64,000 nt of DNA, taken from contig JASFYX010000043.1 of the NCBI GenBank assembly GCA_045046885.1, forward strand, positions 1 to 64,000. Reading direction: 5' to 3'. Positions 25,992 to 34,410 of this stretch are shown here, piece after piece. Numbering within the stretch: position 1 is the first letter of the stretch; every line of letters starts with the position of its first letter. The notes beneath the pieces are model-generated. The model did not search any database. It saw nothing but the letters and a program-made list of their open reading frames with translations, and was not told the origin of the DNA. The DNA comes from CG1-02-35-72 sp045046885. Its GTDB lineage: Bacteria > Bacteroidota > Bacteroidia > Flavobacteriales > Flavobacteriaceae. The position numbers and the translations under genes are program-made.

Positions 25992-26924
25992 TTAAATATT
26001 ATAATTTTTCCCCTGCCAATTATTCTTTTCAATCAATTTTTTGTCGATTTTGGCAACAATTTCAAAATTCTTTAAGCCTCCCCAATTTGGCGCAATCAAT
26101 AAATCTTTTGGGGCTTCGCTTATAAAGCGTTCAATAATGATATCTGGGCGTAGATAAGTGATAAAATCTGTGATAAAATCTATATAATTGTCAGCCGTAA
26201 ATAAATTGAATTTTTTTGGATTGCGTTTGTATTGAAATCCCATAATAGATTGTTTTACAATCTGCAAATGATGAATTTTTAAGCTTTCTAACGGAAGCTT
26301 AGAAATGGCAGTCGCATGACTTAATAAATCTGATTTTGATTCGCCCGGCAATCCTAAAATAAAATGACCTCCTAAATGGAATCCTTTATTTTTACAACGT
26401 TTATAGGCTTCAATGGTGTCTTCAAAAGTGTGGCAGCGATTGACGTCTAAGAGAGTCCGATTTATAGTACTTTCGATACCAAATTCTAAAGAGATATAAT
26501 ATTTTTTAGACAACATAGAAAGGTAATCAATAAGTACATCGGGCATACAATCGGGACGTGTGCCAATAACCAAGCCAATAACACCATCTACCTGTAAGGC
26601 TTCGTCGTACATTTTTTTTATCGCTTCAAAATCGCCATAAGTATTGGTATAAGCCTGAAAATAGGCTAAGTATTTTTGTGACTTGTATTTCTTGCCAAAA
26701 AAAGCAATACCTTCTTCTAATTGTTGTTTAACTGGTTTTTGTGGTTCACAGTAATCGGGATTAAAAGTGTCGTTATTACAATAAGTACAGCCACCAAAAC
26801 CTTTTGCGCCATCGCGATTAGGGCAAGTAGAGCCTGCGTCTAACGATATTTTTTGAACGCGTTCGCCAAAAGTCGCTTTTATATAAGTCGTATAATCTAA
26901 ATAGCGTTTTCCTAAAAAGGGCAT
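25992..26924 (-). CDS. Radical SAM protein of the TIGR01212 (YhcC-like) family
   Basis: A 310-residue protein. The iron-sulfur cysteines lie in STCPNRDGAKGFGGCTYCNND, and the YLAYFQAYTNTYG, IGTRPDCMPD and HHLQIVKQS segments are typical of this family. The reaction is uncharacterised. The start at 26924 (ATG) is preferred over an upstream TTG at 26945. It diverges from the Gre-like gene at 26989 with a 64-bp gap. Confidence 0.87.
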   Translation of the reverse strand: MPFLGKRYLDYTTYIKATFGERVQKISLDAGSTCPNRDGAKGFGGCTYCNNDTFNPDYCEPQKPVKQQLEEGIAFFGKKYKSQKYLAYFQAYTNTYGDFEAIKKMYDEALQVDGVIGLVIGTRPDCMPDVLIDYLSMLSKKYYISLEFGIESTINRTLLDVNRCHTFEDTIEAYKRCKNKGFHLGGHFILGLPGESKSDLLSHATAISKLPLESLKIHHLQIVKQSIMGFQYKRNPKKFNLFTADNYIDFITDFITYLRPDIIIERFISEAPKDLLIAPNWGGLKNFEIVAKIDKKLIEKNNWQGKNYNI

Positions 26925-26988
26925 ATTGTAAATATTGAATTGCAAATCTACAAATCCTAAAAGGGAATGTCTTATTTTTACACTTCAA

Positions 26989-27447
26989 ATGACATTAGAT
27001 TATCAACATATAAAAACAGCGTTATATAAAGCTTGCGAAGCCTTTGTATATCAAAAAAGAACGACGCTCCAAGATCAAATTAAATCTTATCAGTTGGCTT
27101 TGACTTCCGAAACCAAAAGTTCGGCAGGTGATAAACACGAAACGGGTCGGGCTATGGTGCAATTAGAAATAGAAAAAGCAGGACAGCAGCTACAATCTGT
27201 AATATTGATGCAAGAAGTTTTATCGAAAATTAATTTGAACAAAAAATCTCAAAAGGCTGGTTTAGGCAGTTTGGTAAAAACAGATAAAGATACTTATTTT
27301 TTAGCTATAAGTTTAGGCGCAATAACTGTCAATCAAAAAAAATATATTGTGGTTTCTCTACAATCGCCTTTAGGAAAAGATTTATTTGGAAAAAGTGTGG
27401 GTGAGGAAATAAGTTTTAACAAAGCCACTATTCTAGAGGTCTATTAA
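26989..27447 (+). CDS. GreA/GreB-like protein (Bacteroidota type)
   Basis: A 152-residue protein. The N-terminal helical half contains TSETKSSAGDKHETGRAMVQLE, a highly conserved block of this Bacteroidota family. The C-terminal half (VSLQSPLGKDLFGKSVGEEISF...ILEVY) matches the FKBP-like domain of transcript cleavage factors GreA/GreB, which binds RNA polymerase. It may modulate RNA polymerase, but the acidic tip needed for cleavage is not evident. Relatives are often mislabelled 3-oxoacyl-ACP synthase. The ATG at 26989 was chosen; the upstream extension starts at TTG. Confidence 0.75.
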   Translation: MTLDYQHIKTALYKACEAFVYQKRTTLQDQIKSYQLALTSETKSSAGDKHETGRAMVQLEIEKAGQQLQSVILMQEVLSKINLNKKSQKAGLGSLVKTDKDTYFLAISLGAITVNQKKYIVVSLQSPLGKDLFGKSVGEEISFNKATILEVY

Positions 27448-27456
27448 ATATTGATG

Positions 27457-27527
27457 TGTCATATTGAGCGCAGTCGAAATAGCTATTTTTATATACTATA
27501 TAATCTTCGACTCCGCTCAGATTGACA
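27457..27527. repeat. Intergenic palindromic repeat (TGAGCG/GTCGAA family), full copy
   Basis: Arms 27457-27478 and 27506-27527 are imperfect inverted repeats; the inner 14 bp match at 13 positions. It lies between two convergent genes. Half-copies occur at 23780-23800 and 34084-34112. This type of element is common in flavobacterial genomes. Confidence 0.75.
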
Positions 27528-27560
27528 AGGCTGTTGCTAAACGCCTTTTTAATTTTTATA

Positions 27561-27935
27561 TTATTCGAATAAGCCTTTAAACTTACCCCAATTGTCATAA
27601 ATTAATATAACATTAATTAAAGTAACAACAGCAGCTGGCCCAACACCAGCAGGCGCTAATGCCAAATGGAAAAATATCATATTAACAGAAATAGGGGCTA
27701 AAATAACTAAAGCTAATCCGTTCCATTTTTTAGTAAGTAACAATAGGCCTACTACAACTTCTGTAGCACCAAGTAATTTAAGCATATAACCAGTTGCCAT
27801 CATAGCGCCCATGAAGTCACCAGCAGGAGCAGGCATCTCCATGTGTGGCATAAAATCTAGAAATTTATTAGCACCAAAGATGACTAATATTAAACCTAGT
27901 AAGATTCTTAAAATCATTGAAAGTTTTGCATTCAT
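27561..27935 (-). CDS. DoxX family membrane protein
   Basis: A 124-residue inner-membrane protein with four predicted helices (about 7-25, 45-65, 70-88, 98-116). It shows the family pattern RILLGLILVIFGANKFLDF and YMLKLLGATEVVVGLLLL. DoxX proteins are small quinone-linked or redox-associated membrane proteins of poorly known role. It is divergent from the thioredoxin gene, and a shared dyad (28050-28063) lies between them, so both may answer the same redox signal. Confidence 0.82.
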   Translation of the reverse strand: MNAKLSMILRILLGLILVIFGANKFLDFMPHMEMPAPAGDFMGAMMATGYMLKLLGATEVVVGLLLLTKKWNGLALVILAPISVNMIFFHLALAPAGVGPAAVVTLINVILIYDNWGKFKGLFE

Positions 27936-28049
27936 AATATAATTAGATTAAGTTAATATACAGTTCAGTCGTATTTAAATTTAAATTTTACAAGATTTTT
28001 CCATCATAAATTTTGTAAAATACAGCTAAAGATAACAAAATTATTTTAT

Positions 28050-28093
28050 GTAACTTGAGTTACGACAGAAGTTGTAAAATAGTAGTCATTTTG
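28050..28093 (+). promoter_or_regulatory. Possible operator and promoter of thioredoxin gene
   Basis: A perfect dyad GTAACTTGAGTTAC (28050-28063, centre 28056.5) is followed by a weak -7-like TCATTTTG (28086-28093). The centre-to-G distance is 36.5 bp, identical to the CRP/FNR-type promoters in this window, but the half-sites differ (GTAAC instead of TGA). It could also act on the divergent DoxX gene. Confidence 0.4.
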
Positions 28094-28149
28094 TCCGACT
28101 AAATAATAATGGTATATATATTGAAATACACTTTAAAAATTAATAAATT

Positions 28150-28506
28150 ATGACAACACATTTAACTAAAGAAGCTTTTTTAGAAAAAGTTTTTAATTAC
28201 GAAAAAAATAAAGAGTGGCAATTTGAAGGCGACAAACCTTGCTTGATAGATTTTTATGCCGATTGGTGTGGGCCTTGCAAAATGGTAGCGCCAATTTTAG
28301 AAGAGTTAAGCGAAACTTACAAAGGTAAAATAAACATCTACAAAGTAGATACAGAAGCCGAGCAAGAATTGGCAGCAGCCTTTGCCATTAGAAGTATCCC
28401 TTCCATGCTTTTTTGCCCTGCAGAAGGGCAACCTCAAATGGCGCAAGGAGCTTTGCCAAAACATGAATTAGAACGTGTTATTAAAGAGGTGTTAAAAGTA
28501 GCTTAA
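28150..28506 (+). CDS. Thioredoxin
   Basis: A 118-residue cytoplasmic thioredoxin with active site W39-C40-G-P-C43 and the cis-proline loop in IRSIPSMLF. It reduces protein disulfides. There is no signal peptide. The C-terminal half is typical (PKHELERVIKEVL). It ends at a bidirectional terminator shared with the convergent diheme cytochrome gene. Confidence 0.93.
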   Translation: MTTHLTKEAFLEKVFNYEKNKEWQFEGDKPCLIDFYADWCGPCKMVAPILEELSETYKGKINIYKVDTEAEQELAAAFAIRSIPSMLFCPAEGQPQMAQGALPKHELERVIKEVLKVA

Positions 28507-28526
28507 TAAAGAAAGATTATAAATGT

Positions 28527-28556
28527 AAAGAGACCGCCTTTTGAGCGGTCTCTTTT
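28527..28556. terminator. Bidirectional intrinsic terminator
   Basis: Stem GAGACCGC / GCGGTCTC with loop CTTTTGA. An A-run precedes it and TTTT follows it, so it can serve both the thioredoxin gene (plus) and the cytochrome gene (minus). Confidence 0.85.
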
Positions 28557-28588
28557 GTTATTAAATTTAATCTTTGTTTATTATTTAA

Positions 28589-29617
28589 TTATAGGTTTGG
28601 GAATGCTGTAGCATCTTGTCCCATTACTAATAAATCTCTGATATCTTGATCAGTAAGGCCAGTTATTACAGGCATTGCGCCACCGAAAGGAACAGCACAA
28701 CCAGCAGCAATATGACTACGGTCTGTAGGCATACCCCAAGGGCCTTTGTGTTGAATTTCGTGTGGATCATTTCTAAACATATCACCTACAGAAAGACCTT
28801 TACAATAAATATCGATTCCAGTACCATCAGCACCGTGGCAACCCATACATTTTGCATTCCATACAAGTAGACCGTTGGCGGCATCACCGTTACGACCTAT
28901 GTCTGAACGTACTTTTGTTCCTGTTGGATAAGTACCAAATGTTTCTTCAGCATAGAACTCATATACATTGTGACTAGTTTCTTTTAAGAATTTTACCAAA
29001 TCCCAAATAGCATTGTCACCAAGGCTAGAGTAATCTGCCATAAGACTGCTTTGATCAGCAACAGTTGGCGCATGACCACCCATATTTTTAACAGCGTTAA
29101 AAACAGTTTTAATGTTGTTTACACGTGCCCATTGGTATAGATTTACATCTACAGCAATTGGATAAGTTGAGCTAGGCGCTTTACCTATAAGAGCACCACC
29201 TTGACGACCTAATAAATCCCATCCGTGACAAGTTTTACATCTGTAAAAGTTAGCAGAAGCACCACCAAGATCAGGATCAGCCCAAGTTGTATCACCGGGG
29301 TCAGCATCTAAGACAGCGTTAGCAGGATTGTCATAATAACGTGCGCCATTTGTACCATCAGCAATAGTGTAAGCATCAATATCTGCTTGTGTAGGTATAG
29401 CTATTGTAGCATCAACACCGTCAGCACCGTCTTGACCATCAACACCGTCAGCACCATTAGCACCGTCAGCACCATTAGCACCGTCAGCACCGTTAGCACC
29501 AGCAGGTCCAGCAGGGCCTATTGGTCCAGCATCACCTTTACAACTAGTTAATAAACTAATTGAAACTATTACCATCATTGATAATAATAATCTCGTAATT
29601 TTTGTTAATTTTTTCAT
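28589..29617 (-). CDS. Diheme cytochrome c lipoprotein with collagen-like stalk
   Basis: A 342-residue protein with a lipobox ending at Cys26 (SLLTSC), then 14 perfect Gly-X-Y triplets (residues 28-69; GPI, GPA, GAN, GAD, GVD, GQD), then two c-type heme sites, C127-KTC-H131 and C257-MGC-H261. The C-terminal half is a typical cytochrome c domain (NGLLVWNAKCMGCH...GGAMPVITGLTDQDI). It is presumably membrane-anchored and lifted off the surface by the stalk. Two tandem CRP/FNR-type dyads upstream link it to the norCB-nirS regulon. It may deliver electrons to NirS or NorC (inference). Confidence 0.85.
   Translation of the reverse strand: MKKLTKITRLLLSMMVIVSISLLTSCKGDAGPIGPAGPAGANGADGANGADGANGADGVDGQDGADGVDATIAIPTQADIDAYTIADGTNGARYYDNPANAVLDADPGDTTWADPDLGGASANFYRCKTCHGWDLLGRQGGALIGKAPSSTYPIAVDVNLYQWARVNNIKTVFNAVKNMGGHAPTVADQSSLMADYSSLGDNAIWDLVKFLKETSHNVYEFYAEETFGTYPTGTKVRSDIGRNGDAANGLLVWNAKCMGCHGADGTGIDIYCKGLSVGDMFRNDPHEIQHKGPWGMPTDRSHIAAGCAVPFGGAMPVITGLTDQDIRDLLVMGQDATAFPNL
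29443..29496. repeat. 18-bp tandem repeat encoding Gly-X-Y triplets
   Basis: Three consecutive 18-bp units (CACCGTCAGCACCATTAG), two identical and the third with one change. They encode GAN-GAD pairs within the collagen-like stalk. The copy number is likely to vary between strains. Confidence 0.85.
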
Positions 29618-29645
29618 AATATGAATTGTTTTGATTAAATTTAGT

Positions 29646-29713
29646 GTAAAGGTAAAGTTAGAATTAGAGTCAGATTATGATTCATGTCATAAAAATATAT
29701 GATAAATATCATA
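29646..29713 (-). promoter_or_regulatory. Diheme cytochrome promoter with tandem CRP/FNR-type operators
   Basis: The -7-like element reads TACCTTTAC on the minus strand (29654-29646). Dyad 1 is TGATTCATGTCA (29678-29689, within TTATGA-N6-TCATAA), centred 36.5 bp from the G position, as for norC. Dyad 2 is TGATAAATATCA (29700-29711), centred 22 bp further up, about two helical turns and so on the same face. The rest of the 454-bp gap to asd is AT-rich; it has a small GTGTATT/AATACAC hairpin near 29962-29983 and no gene. Confidence 0.68.
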
Positions 29714-30071
29714 GAAAAGAGCTTTTTAGAAAAAGTGATTTTTTATAACTATTAATTAGTTTTGGATTAAAATATTTTTTATAATATTTTAAAAATTTGA
29801 TACAAAGTAAATTATAAAATAAAATTGTTTAATTTGACTTATAAAAATTTGGTATTTTTTAAGAAGAATACCTCTTTTTAGGGGCTTAATTAAGATAAAT
29901 TAAAACACTAAAAAGATGTTTATATGTTACAAATATTACAAAAAAACGTTAATTTTTTACGGTGTATTGTTAAAAAATACACATCAAAATTAATTATATG
30001 ATAATTTAGGTTATAATAAGGTGGTATGAATTGTAAAAATTGAAAAAACAAACCCTTTAAAAAGAGAATAT

Positions 30072-31061
30072 TTAAATTAATTTTTTTTCTATCAAGTACT
30101 CGGCTATTTGTACAGCATTAGTGGCGGCTCCTTTTCTAAGGTTATCGGCTACTACCCAAAAATTCATTGAATTGACTTGTGAAAAGTCTCTGCGAATCCT
30201 TCCTACAAAAACATCATTCTTTCCTTCGGCATAAATAGGCATAGGATAGGTATTGGTGTCAGGATTATCTTGAACTACAACACCATCGGATTGGTTTAAT
30301 AGTTGACGCACGTCATTTAAATCAAAATCATTTTCAAATGCAACATTTACACTTTCACTATGACCGCCTACAACAGGTATTCTAACAGCGGTAGCTGTTA
30401 TGGCAATATTGTAATCGTTCAATATTTTATGTGGTTCGTTTATCAACTTCATTTCTTCTTTAGTGTAACCATTGTCCTCAAAAACATCGCAATGCGGAAT
30501 GGCATTTTTATGAATTGGATAATGATACGCCATTTCGCCCTTTACACCTTTATATTCATTCTCTAATTGTTGTACCGCTTTTACACCTGTACCTGTAATA
30601 GATTGGTACGTAGAAACGACAAAGCGTTTTATTTTATATTTTTTGTGCAATGGCGCTAAAGCTAAAACCAATTGAATAGTAGAACAATTTGGATTGGCAA
30701 TAATCTTATCGGATGCTTTTAATTCTGAGGCGTTAATTTCTGGGACAATCAGTTTTTTTGTTTTATCCATCCGCCAAGCCGATGAATTATCTATAACAGT
30801 TGTACCCACTTCGGCAAATTTAGGTGCCCATTCTAATGACGTGCCACCACCAGCAGAAAATATAGCAATATCGGGTTGTGCTGCCACAGCTTCTTCTAAA
30901 CCAATAATAGTGTAAGGCTTATTCTTAAAATTGATTTGCTTACCAATTGACTTTTCTGAAGCCACTAATAATAATTCATCAATTTTAAAATGACGTTCTG
31001 TTAACACTTGTAACATGACGTTTCCTACCATTCCGGTAGCTCCTACCACTGCTAATTTCAT
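30072..31061 (-). CDS. asd: Aspartate-semialdehyde dehydrogenase
   Basis: A 329-residue cytoplasmic enzyme reducing aspartyl phosphate to aspartate semialdehyde for lysine, methionine and threonine synthesis. It has an N-terminal Rossmann motif (AVVGATGMVGNVML), the catalytic cysteine in IIANPNCSTIQ, and the C-terminal VAFENDFDL...FVGRIRRD segment. It is monocistronic, divergent from the U32 peptidase gene. Confidence 0.95.
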   Translation of the reverse strand: MKLAVVGATGMVGNVMLQVLTERHFKIDELLLVASEKSIGKQINFKNKPYTIIGLEEAVAAQPDIAIFSAGGGTSLEWAPKFAEVGTTVIDNSSAWRMDKTKKLIVPEINASELKASDKIIANPNCSTIQLVLALAPLHKKYKIKRFVVSTYQSITGTGVKAVQQLENEYKGVKGEMAYHYPIHKNAIPHCDVFEDNGYTKEEMKLINEPHKILNDYNIAITATAVRIPVVGGHSESVNVAFENDFDLNDVRQLLNQSDGVVVQDNPDTNTYPMPIYAEGKNDVFVGRIRRDFSQVNSMNFWVVADNLRKGAATNAVQIAEYLIEKKLI

Positions 31062-31155
31062 TTTTTTTATTATATAAAAATTAAGCTACAAAGATGCCAA
31101 AAATCAATTAGTTAAAAGAAGTAATTACAAAAAAAATAAGCCGTTAAAAAAATTG

Positions 31156-31164
31156 TAATTTTGC
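31156..31164 (+). promoter_or_regulatory. Predicted U32 peptidase gene -7 element
   Basis: TAATTTTGC, 31 bp before the start codon of the U32-family gene. Confidence 0.55.
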
Positions 31165-31194
31165 GCCCTCTTTAATCAGATATTTATAATATAA

Positions 31195-32442
31195 ATGGTG
31201 TTAAATCAAAAAATAGAATTAATGGCGCCAGCGGGTAACTTTGAATCGTTACAAGCCGCCCTACAAAACGGTGCAGATTCAGTTTATTTTGGCGTAGAAC
31301 AGCTCAATATGCGCGCACGGGCTTCTATAAATTTCACTTTAGACGATTTGCAAGAAATTTCAACCCGTTGTAAAGCCCAAAATGTTAGGACGTATTTGAC
31401 GCTTAACACCATTATATACGATCACGATTTAAGTATTGTAAAAACCCTGCTTAAAAAAGCTAAAGAAGCCGATATAACAGCTGTTATCGCAATGGATCAA
31501 GCGGTAATTTCTGTAGCTAAAGAAATGGGAATTGAAATCCATATTTCAACGCAAATCAACATTACAAACATTGAAACTTTAAAGTTTTATGCCATGTTTG
31601 CCGATACGGTTGTGTTGAGTAGAGAACTCAGTTTAAATCAGGTTAAAAAAATTACCGAACAAATAGAAAAGCAACAAATAAAAGGACCTAGTGGTCGATT
31701 GGTTGAGATAGAAATATTTGGTCATGGGGCTTTGTGTATGGCCGTTTCGGGTAAGTGTTATATGAGTTTACATGCGTATAACTCAAGTGCTAATCGTGGA
31801 GCCTGTAAACAAAACTGTCGTAAAAAATATACTGTTATAGACCAAGAAACGGGAATTGAAATGGAGTTGGATAACGAGTATATTATGTCGCCTAAAGATT
31901 TGTGTACCATAGATTTTTTAGATCAGATTCACGATGCCGGTATTAAAGTCCTTAAAATAGAAGGCCGTGGTCGTGCACCAGAATATGTGGCTAAAGTTAT
32001 AAAAGCTTATCGCGAAGCTATTGATAGCATCACAGAGGGGACTTATAATAAAGACAAAGTAAACCATTGGATGACCGAACTGAATAAAGTGTACAATCGT
32101 GGTTTTTGGAGTGGTTATTATTTAGGTCAAAAATTAGGAGAATGGAGTGATGGCCCTGGCTCTAAAGCCACACAAAAAAAGGTTTATATAGGTAAAGGCG
32201 TTCATTATTTTCCGAAAGCCAATATCGGGGAGTTTAAAATAGAAGCCTACGATTTAAAAAAAGGCGATACCTTATTAATTACAGGGCCAACTACAGGAGT
32301 CGAAGAATTTAAAATAGAGGACTTTTTTGTAAATGATAAAAAAGATATTAAAGCAACCAAAGGAGATTCGGTTACTATACCTTTAAAATTTAGAATCAGA
32401 CCATCCGATAAGTTGTATAAAATAGTGGCTAATACGCTTTAA
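31195..32442 (+). CDS. Peptidase U32 family protein (TrhP/RlhA-like)
   Basis: A 415-residue protein. The N-terminal LMAPAGNFESLQAALQNGADSVYFG and the cysteine-rich GHGALCMAVSGKCYMS...NRGACKQNCRKKY are diagnostic of the U32 family. The cysteines probably bind an iron-sulfur cluster. Family members TrhP and RlhA hydroxylate tRNA or 23S rRNA using prephenate-derived chemistry rather than acting as proteases. The length fits TrhP, but the sub-assignment is not certain. Confidence 0.85.
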   Translation: MVLNQKIELMAPAGNFESLQAALQNGADSVYFGVEQLNMRARASINFTLDDLQEISTRCKAQNVRTYLTLNTIIYDHDLSIVKTLLKKAKEADITAVIAMDQAVISVAKEMGIEIHISTQINITNIETLKFYAMFADTVVLSRELSLNQVKKITEQIEKQQIKGPSGRLVEIEIFGHGALCMAVSGKCYMSLHAYNSSANRGACKQNCRKKYTVIDQETGIEMELDNEYIMSPKDLCTIDFLDQIHDAGIKVLKIEGRGRAPEYVAKVIKAYREAIDSITEGTYNKDKVNHWMTELNKVYNRGFWSGYYLGQKLGEWSDGPGSKATQKKVYIGKGVHYFPKANIGEFKIEAYDLKKGDTLLITGPTTGVEEFKIEDFFVNDKKDIKATKGDSVTIPLKFRIRPSDKLYKIVANTL

Positions 32443-32701
32443 TATTTGTGTTTAAAGTTTATCATGCAATAGAACGCTGATGACGCTGATTTCTTAAGAT
32501 TCACACCATATTATTTGTACTAATTAAATAATAGCTTTTTTTAAAAGCTATTTTACATAACAACTCAAACTCATAAAGTTTAACCGCAAGGAGCGCAAAG
32601 GTTTTACACAAGGGACGCAATAATTCTGTCAATTGAACTTTGAGAACTTTTCAAAATTTTGGTTTTTGTAATTTGATATTTGGGATTTGTATTTTAAAAC
32701 C

Positions 32702-32890
32702 TTATTTGTGTAGCGTAAATACAAGTATTGTAAAGAGTACAATTGCCAAAACTAAGACGAGCCCCACTTGCCAAACTTTAGAATAATAGCGTTTGTGTAT
32801 TTTAAGATCTTTGCGGTATAATACTATCATAAAAAGTATAAAACTTACTGCAAAAATTTCACCAAAAAGTATTTGTCCACTCGTAAACAT
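32702..32890 (-). CDS. Small two-helix membrane protein
   Basis: A 62-residue hypothetical protein with two hydrophobic segments (about residues 5-24 and 41-59) separated by a basic loop (RKDLKIHKRYYSK). It is divergent from the SDR gene with a 44-bp gap; a TATTTTTG -7 element lies at 32912-32919. No family is recognised. The region 32443-32701 behind it holds only decayed intergenic sequence. Confidence 0.6.
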   Translation of the reverse strand: MFTSGQILFGEIFAVSFILFMIVLYRKDLKIHKRYYSKVWQVGLVLVLAIVLFTILVFTLHK

Positions 32891-32934
32891 ATTTGTTTAT
32901 ATTTATCCTCACAAAAATAGATAAATTTATTGTT

Positions 32935-33654
32935 ATGAGTAAACATGCAGTCATATTTGGTGCAACTTCCGGTATAGGAAAAGAATTGGCTAAACTTTTA
33001 ATTGCCGATGATTATAAAGTGGTGATAACTGGTAGAAGAAAAGAGAAGTTGGAAGCTATAAAATTAGAGAGTCCCAATCAATATATCATTAAACAACACG
33101 ATATTACTGACGTAGCTTCAACCGATATTATTTTTAAAGAAATTGTAGATGAGCTCAAAACAGTAGATTTAATTGTATCGAGTTCAGGTGTTGGCGGCGC
33201 TAATTACAAACTAGAATGGGAAATTGAATACAACACCATTATGACAAATGTACTTGGCACTACAAAAGTGTACGATTTGGCTTTTAACTTATTTAAAGCG
33301 CAAGGGTTTGGTCATTTGGTGGGTATTTCGTCTGTGGCAGGAATTAGAGGAAATCGTCATGTACCTTGTTATTTTGCTTCAAAAGCCTATCAAAATAGTT
33401 ATTTAGAATCCCTTTGGATGAAAGCTAGTAGAAGTAAAAATGCTAAAATATATATTACTGATATAGTGCCTGGGTTTGTTGAAACTAAAATGGCAACGGG
33501 CAATACTTTTTGGAAAGCGCCTCTAGATAGAGCCACCAAACAAATTTATACCGCTATAAAAAGGAAAAAGAAAAAAGCATATATAACACGTCGTTGGCGT
33601 TTGGTTGGATTTTTTGTCAGAATTATGCCTGCTAAAATTGTAATGAAATATCTA
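32935..33654 (+). CDS. Short-chain dehydrogenase/reductase
   Basis: A 240-residue SDR with cofactor motif GATSGIGKELA, the SSSGVGG (NNAG-equivalent) segment, catalytic Ser in GISSVAGIRG, and YxxxK as YFASK. The ATG at 32935 gives the usual short N terminus; the longer frame adds 14 residues. The C-terminal RRWRLVGFFVRIMP may associate with membrane. Stop at 33655-33657. The substrate is unknown. Confidence 0.87.
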
Positions 33655-33693
33655 TGAACTCCCAACTATTAATCGAACATCAATAAAAATAAA

Positions 33694-34080
33694 ATGAAGA
33701 ATAAATTAGATGCTGTACAGAGATTTCATGAAGCCTTTGGTTTAGGGATGTCACAATATCCTATTGCAAAATTATCTGATAAACTAATACAACTGCGTTT
33801 CGATTTAATGCAAGAAGAAAATCTTGAATATCTAGAAGCTGCTAAAAATAATGATTTAGTAGAAGTAGCCGATGCTCTTGGCGATATGTTGTATATTTTG
33901 TGTGGTACTATTTTAGAACACGGTATGCAACACAAAATTGAAGAAGTATTTAACGAAATTCAGCGCAGTAATATGAGTAAGCTTGGCGCTGATGGCAATC
34001 CTATTTATCGTGAAGATGGCAAGGTTATGAAAGGGCCTAATTATTTTAAACCCAATATTAAAGATATTCTCGATAAATAA
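33694..34080 (+). CDS. MazG-like nucleotide pyrophosphohydrolase
   Basis: A 128-residue all-alpha NTP pyrophosphatase-like protein. The metal-binding pattern EEN-x2-YLEA...EVADALGDMLYILCG is clear. The C-terminal SNMSKLGADGNPIYREDGKVMKGPNYFKPN tail is typical of the phosphoribosyl-ATP pyrophosphohydrolase-like/Cof-like group. It probably hydrolyses non-canonical or damaged nucleotides. Confidence 0.83.
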   Translation: MKNKLDAVQRFHEAFGLGMSQYPIAKLSDKLIQLRFDLMQEENLEYLEAAKNNDLVEVADALGDMLYILCGTILEHGMQHKIEEVFNEIQRSNMSKLGADGNPIYREDGKVMKGPNYFKPNIKDILDK

Positions 34081-34083
34081 GGA

Positions 34084-34112
34084 GTCACCCTGAGCGTCCC
34101 GAGACTTGGGGA
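34084..34112. repeat. Degenerate TGAGCG-family intergenic repeat
   Basis: Begins GTCACCCTGAGCG as in the other copies, then diverges. Confidence 0.4.
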
Positions 34113-34133
34113 GGAATGTATAGTTTGTAAATT

Positions 34134-34355
34134 ATTGTTGTCCGACTAAAATCTTCTACTCTATTTTAAAGTATTGATATTGTTATGTTTAAAAGGTTTT
34201 TAGAATAAGATACCTTGCTTTTAGATATTGTATTGAAAATTATGATTTGCGAAAACTTTAAATTATTACTACACTTATTATCAAATAGTTAAAATAAAGT
34301 CTTTGTTCTTTATTCTAAAAGCGTAGCGGTCTTATATCTTTTATCGGACAACAAT
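34134..34355. mobile_element. MITE-like 222-bp element with terminal inverted repeats
   Basis: Perfect 12-bp inverted ends ATTGTTGTCCGA (34134-34145) and TCGGACAACAAT (34344-34355) enclose AT-rich non-coding DNA. The similarity extends imperfectly inward (CTAAAATC versus ATAAAAGA). It fills most of the 330-bp gap between the MazG-like gene and ilvE. The end sequence TTGTCCGACTAAA recurs at 28091-28103. Confidence 0.5.
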
Positions 34356-34410
34356 ATTTATAAATAAAAAGAGGCTGTCTCAACAAGATACATTAAAATA
34401 TATTCAAATT

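Noticed and set aside
29443..29496. Tandem 18-bp units as a CRISPR-like array
   Set aside because: The units are contiguous with no spacers and encode Gly-X-Y triplets in frame.
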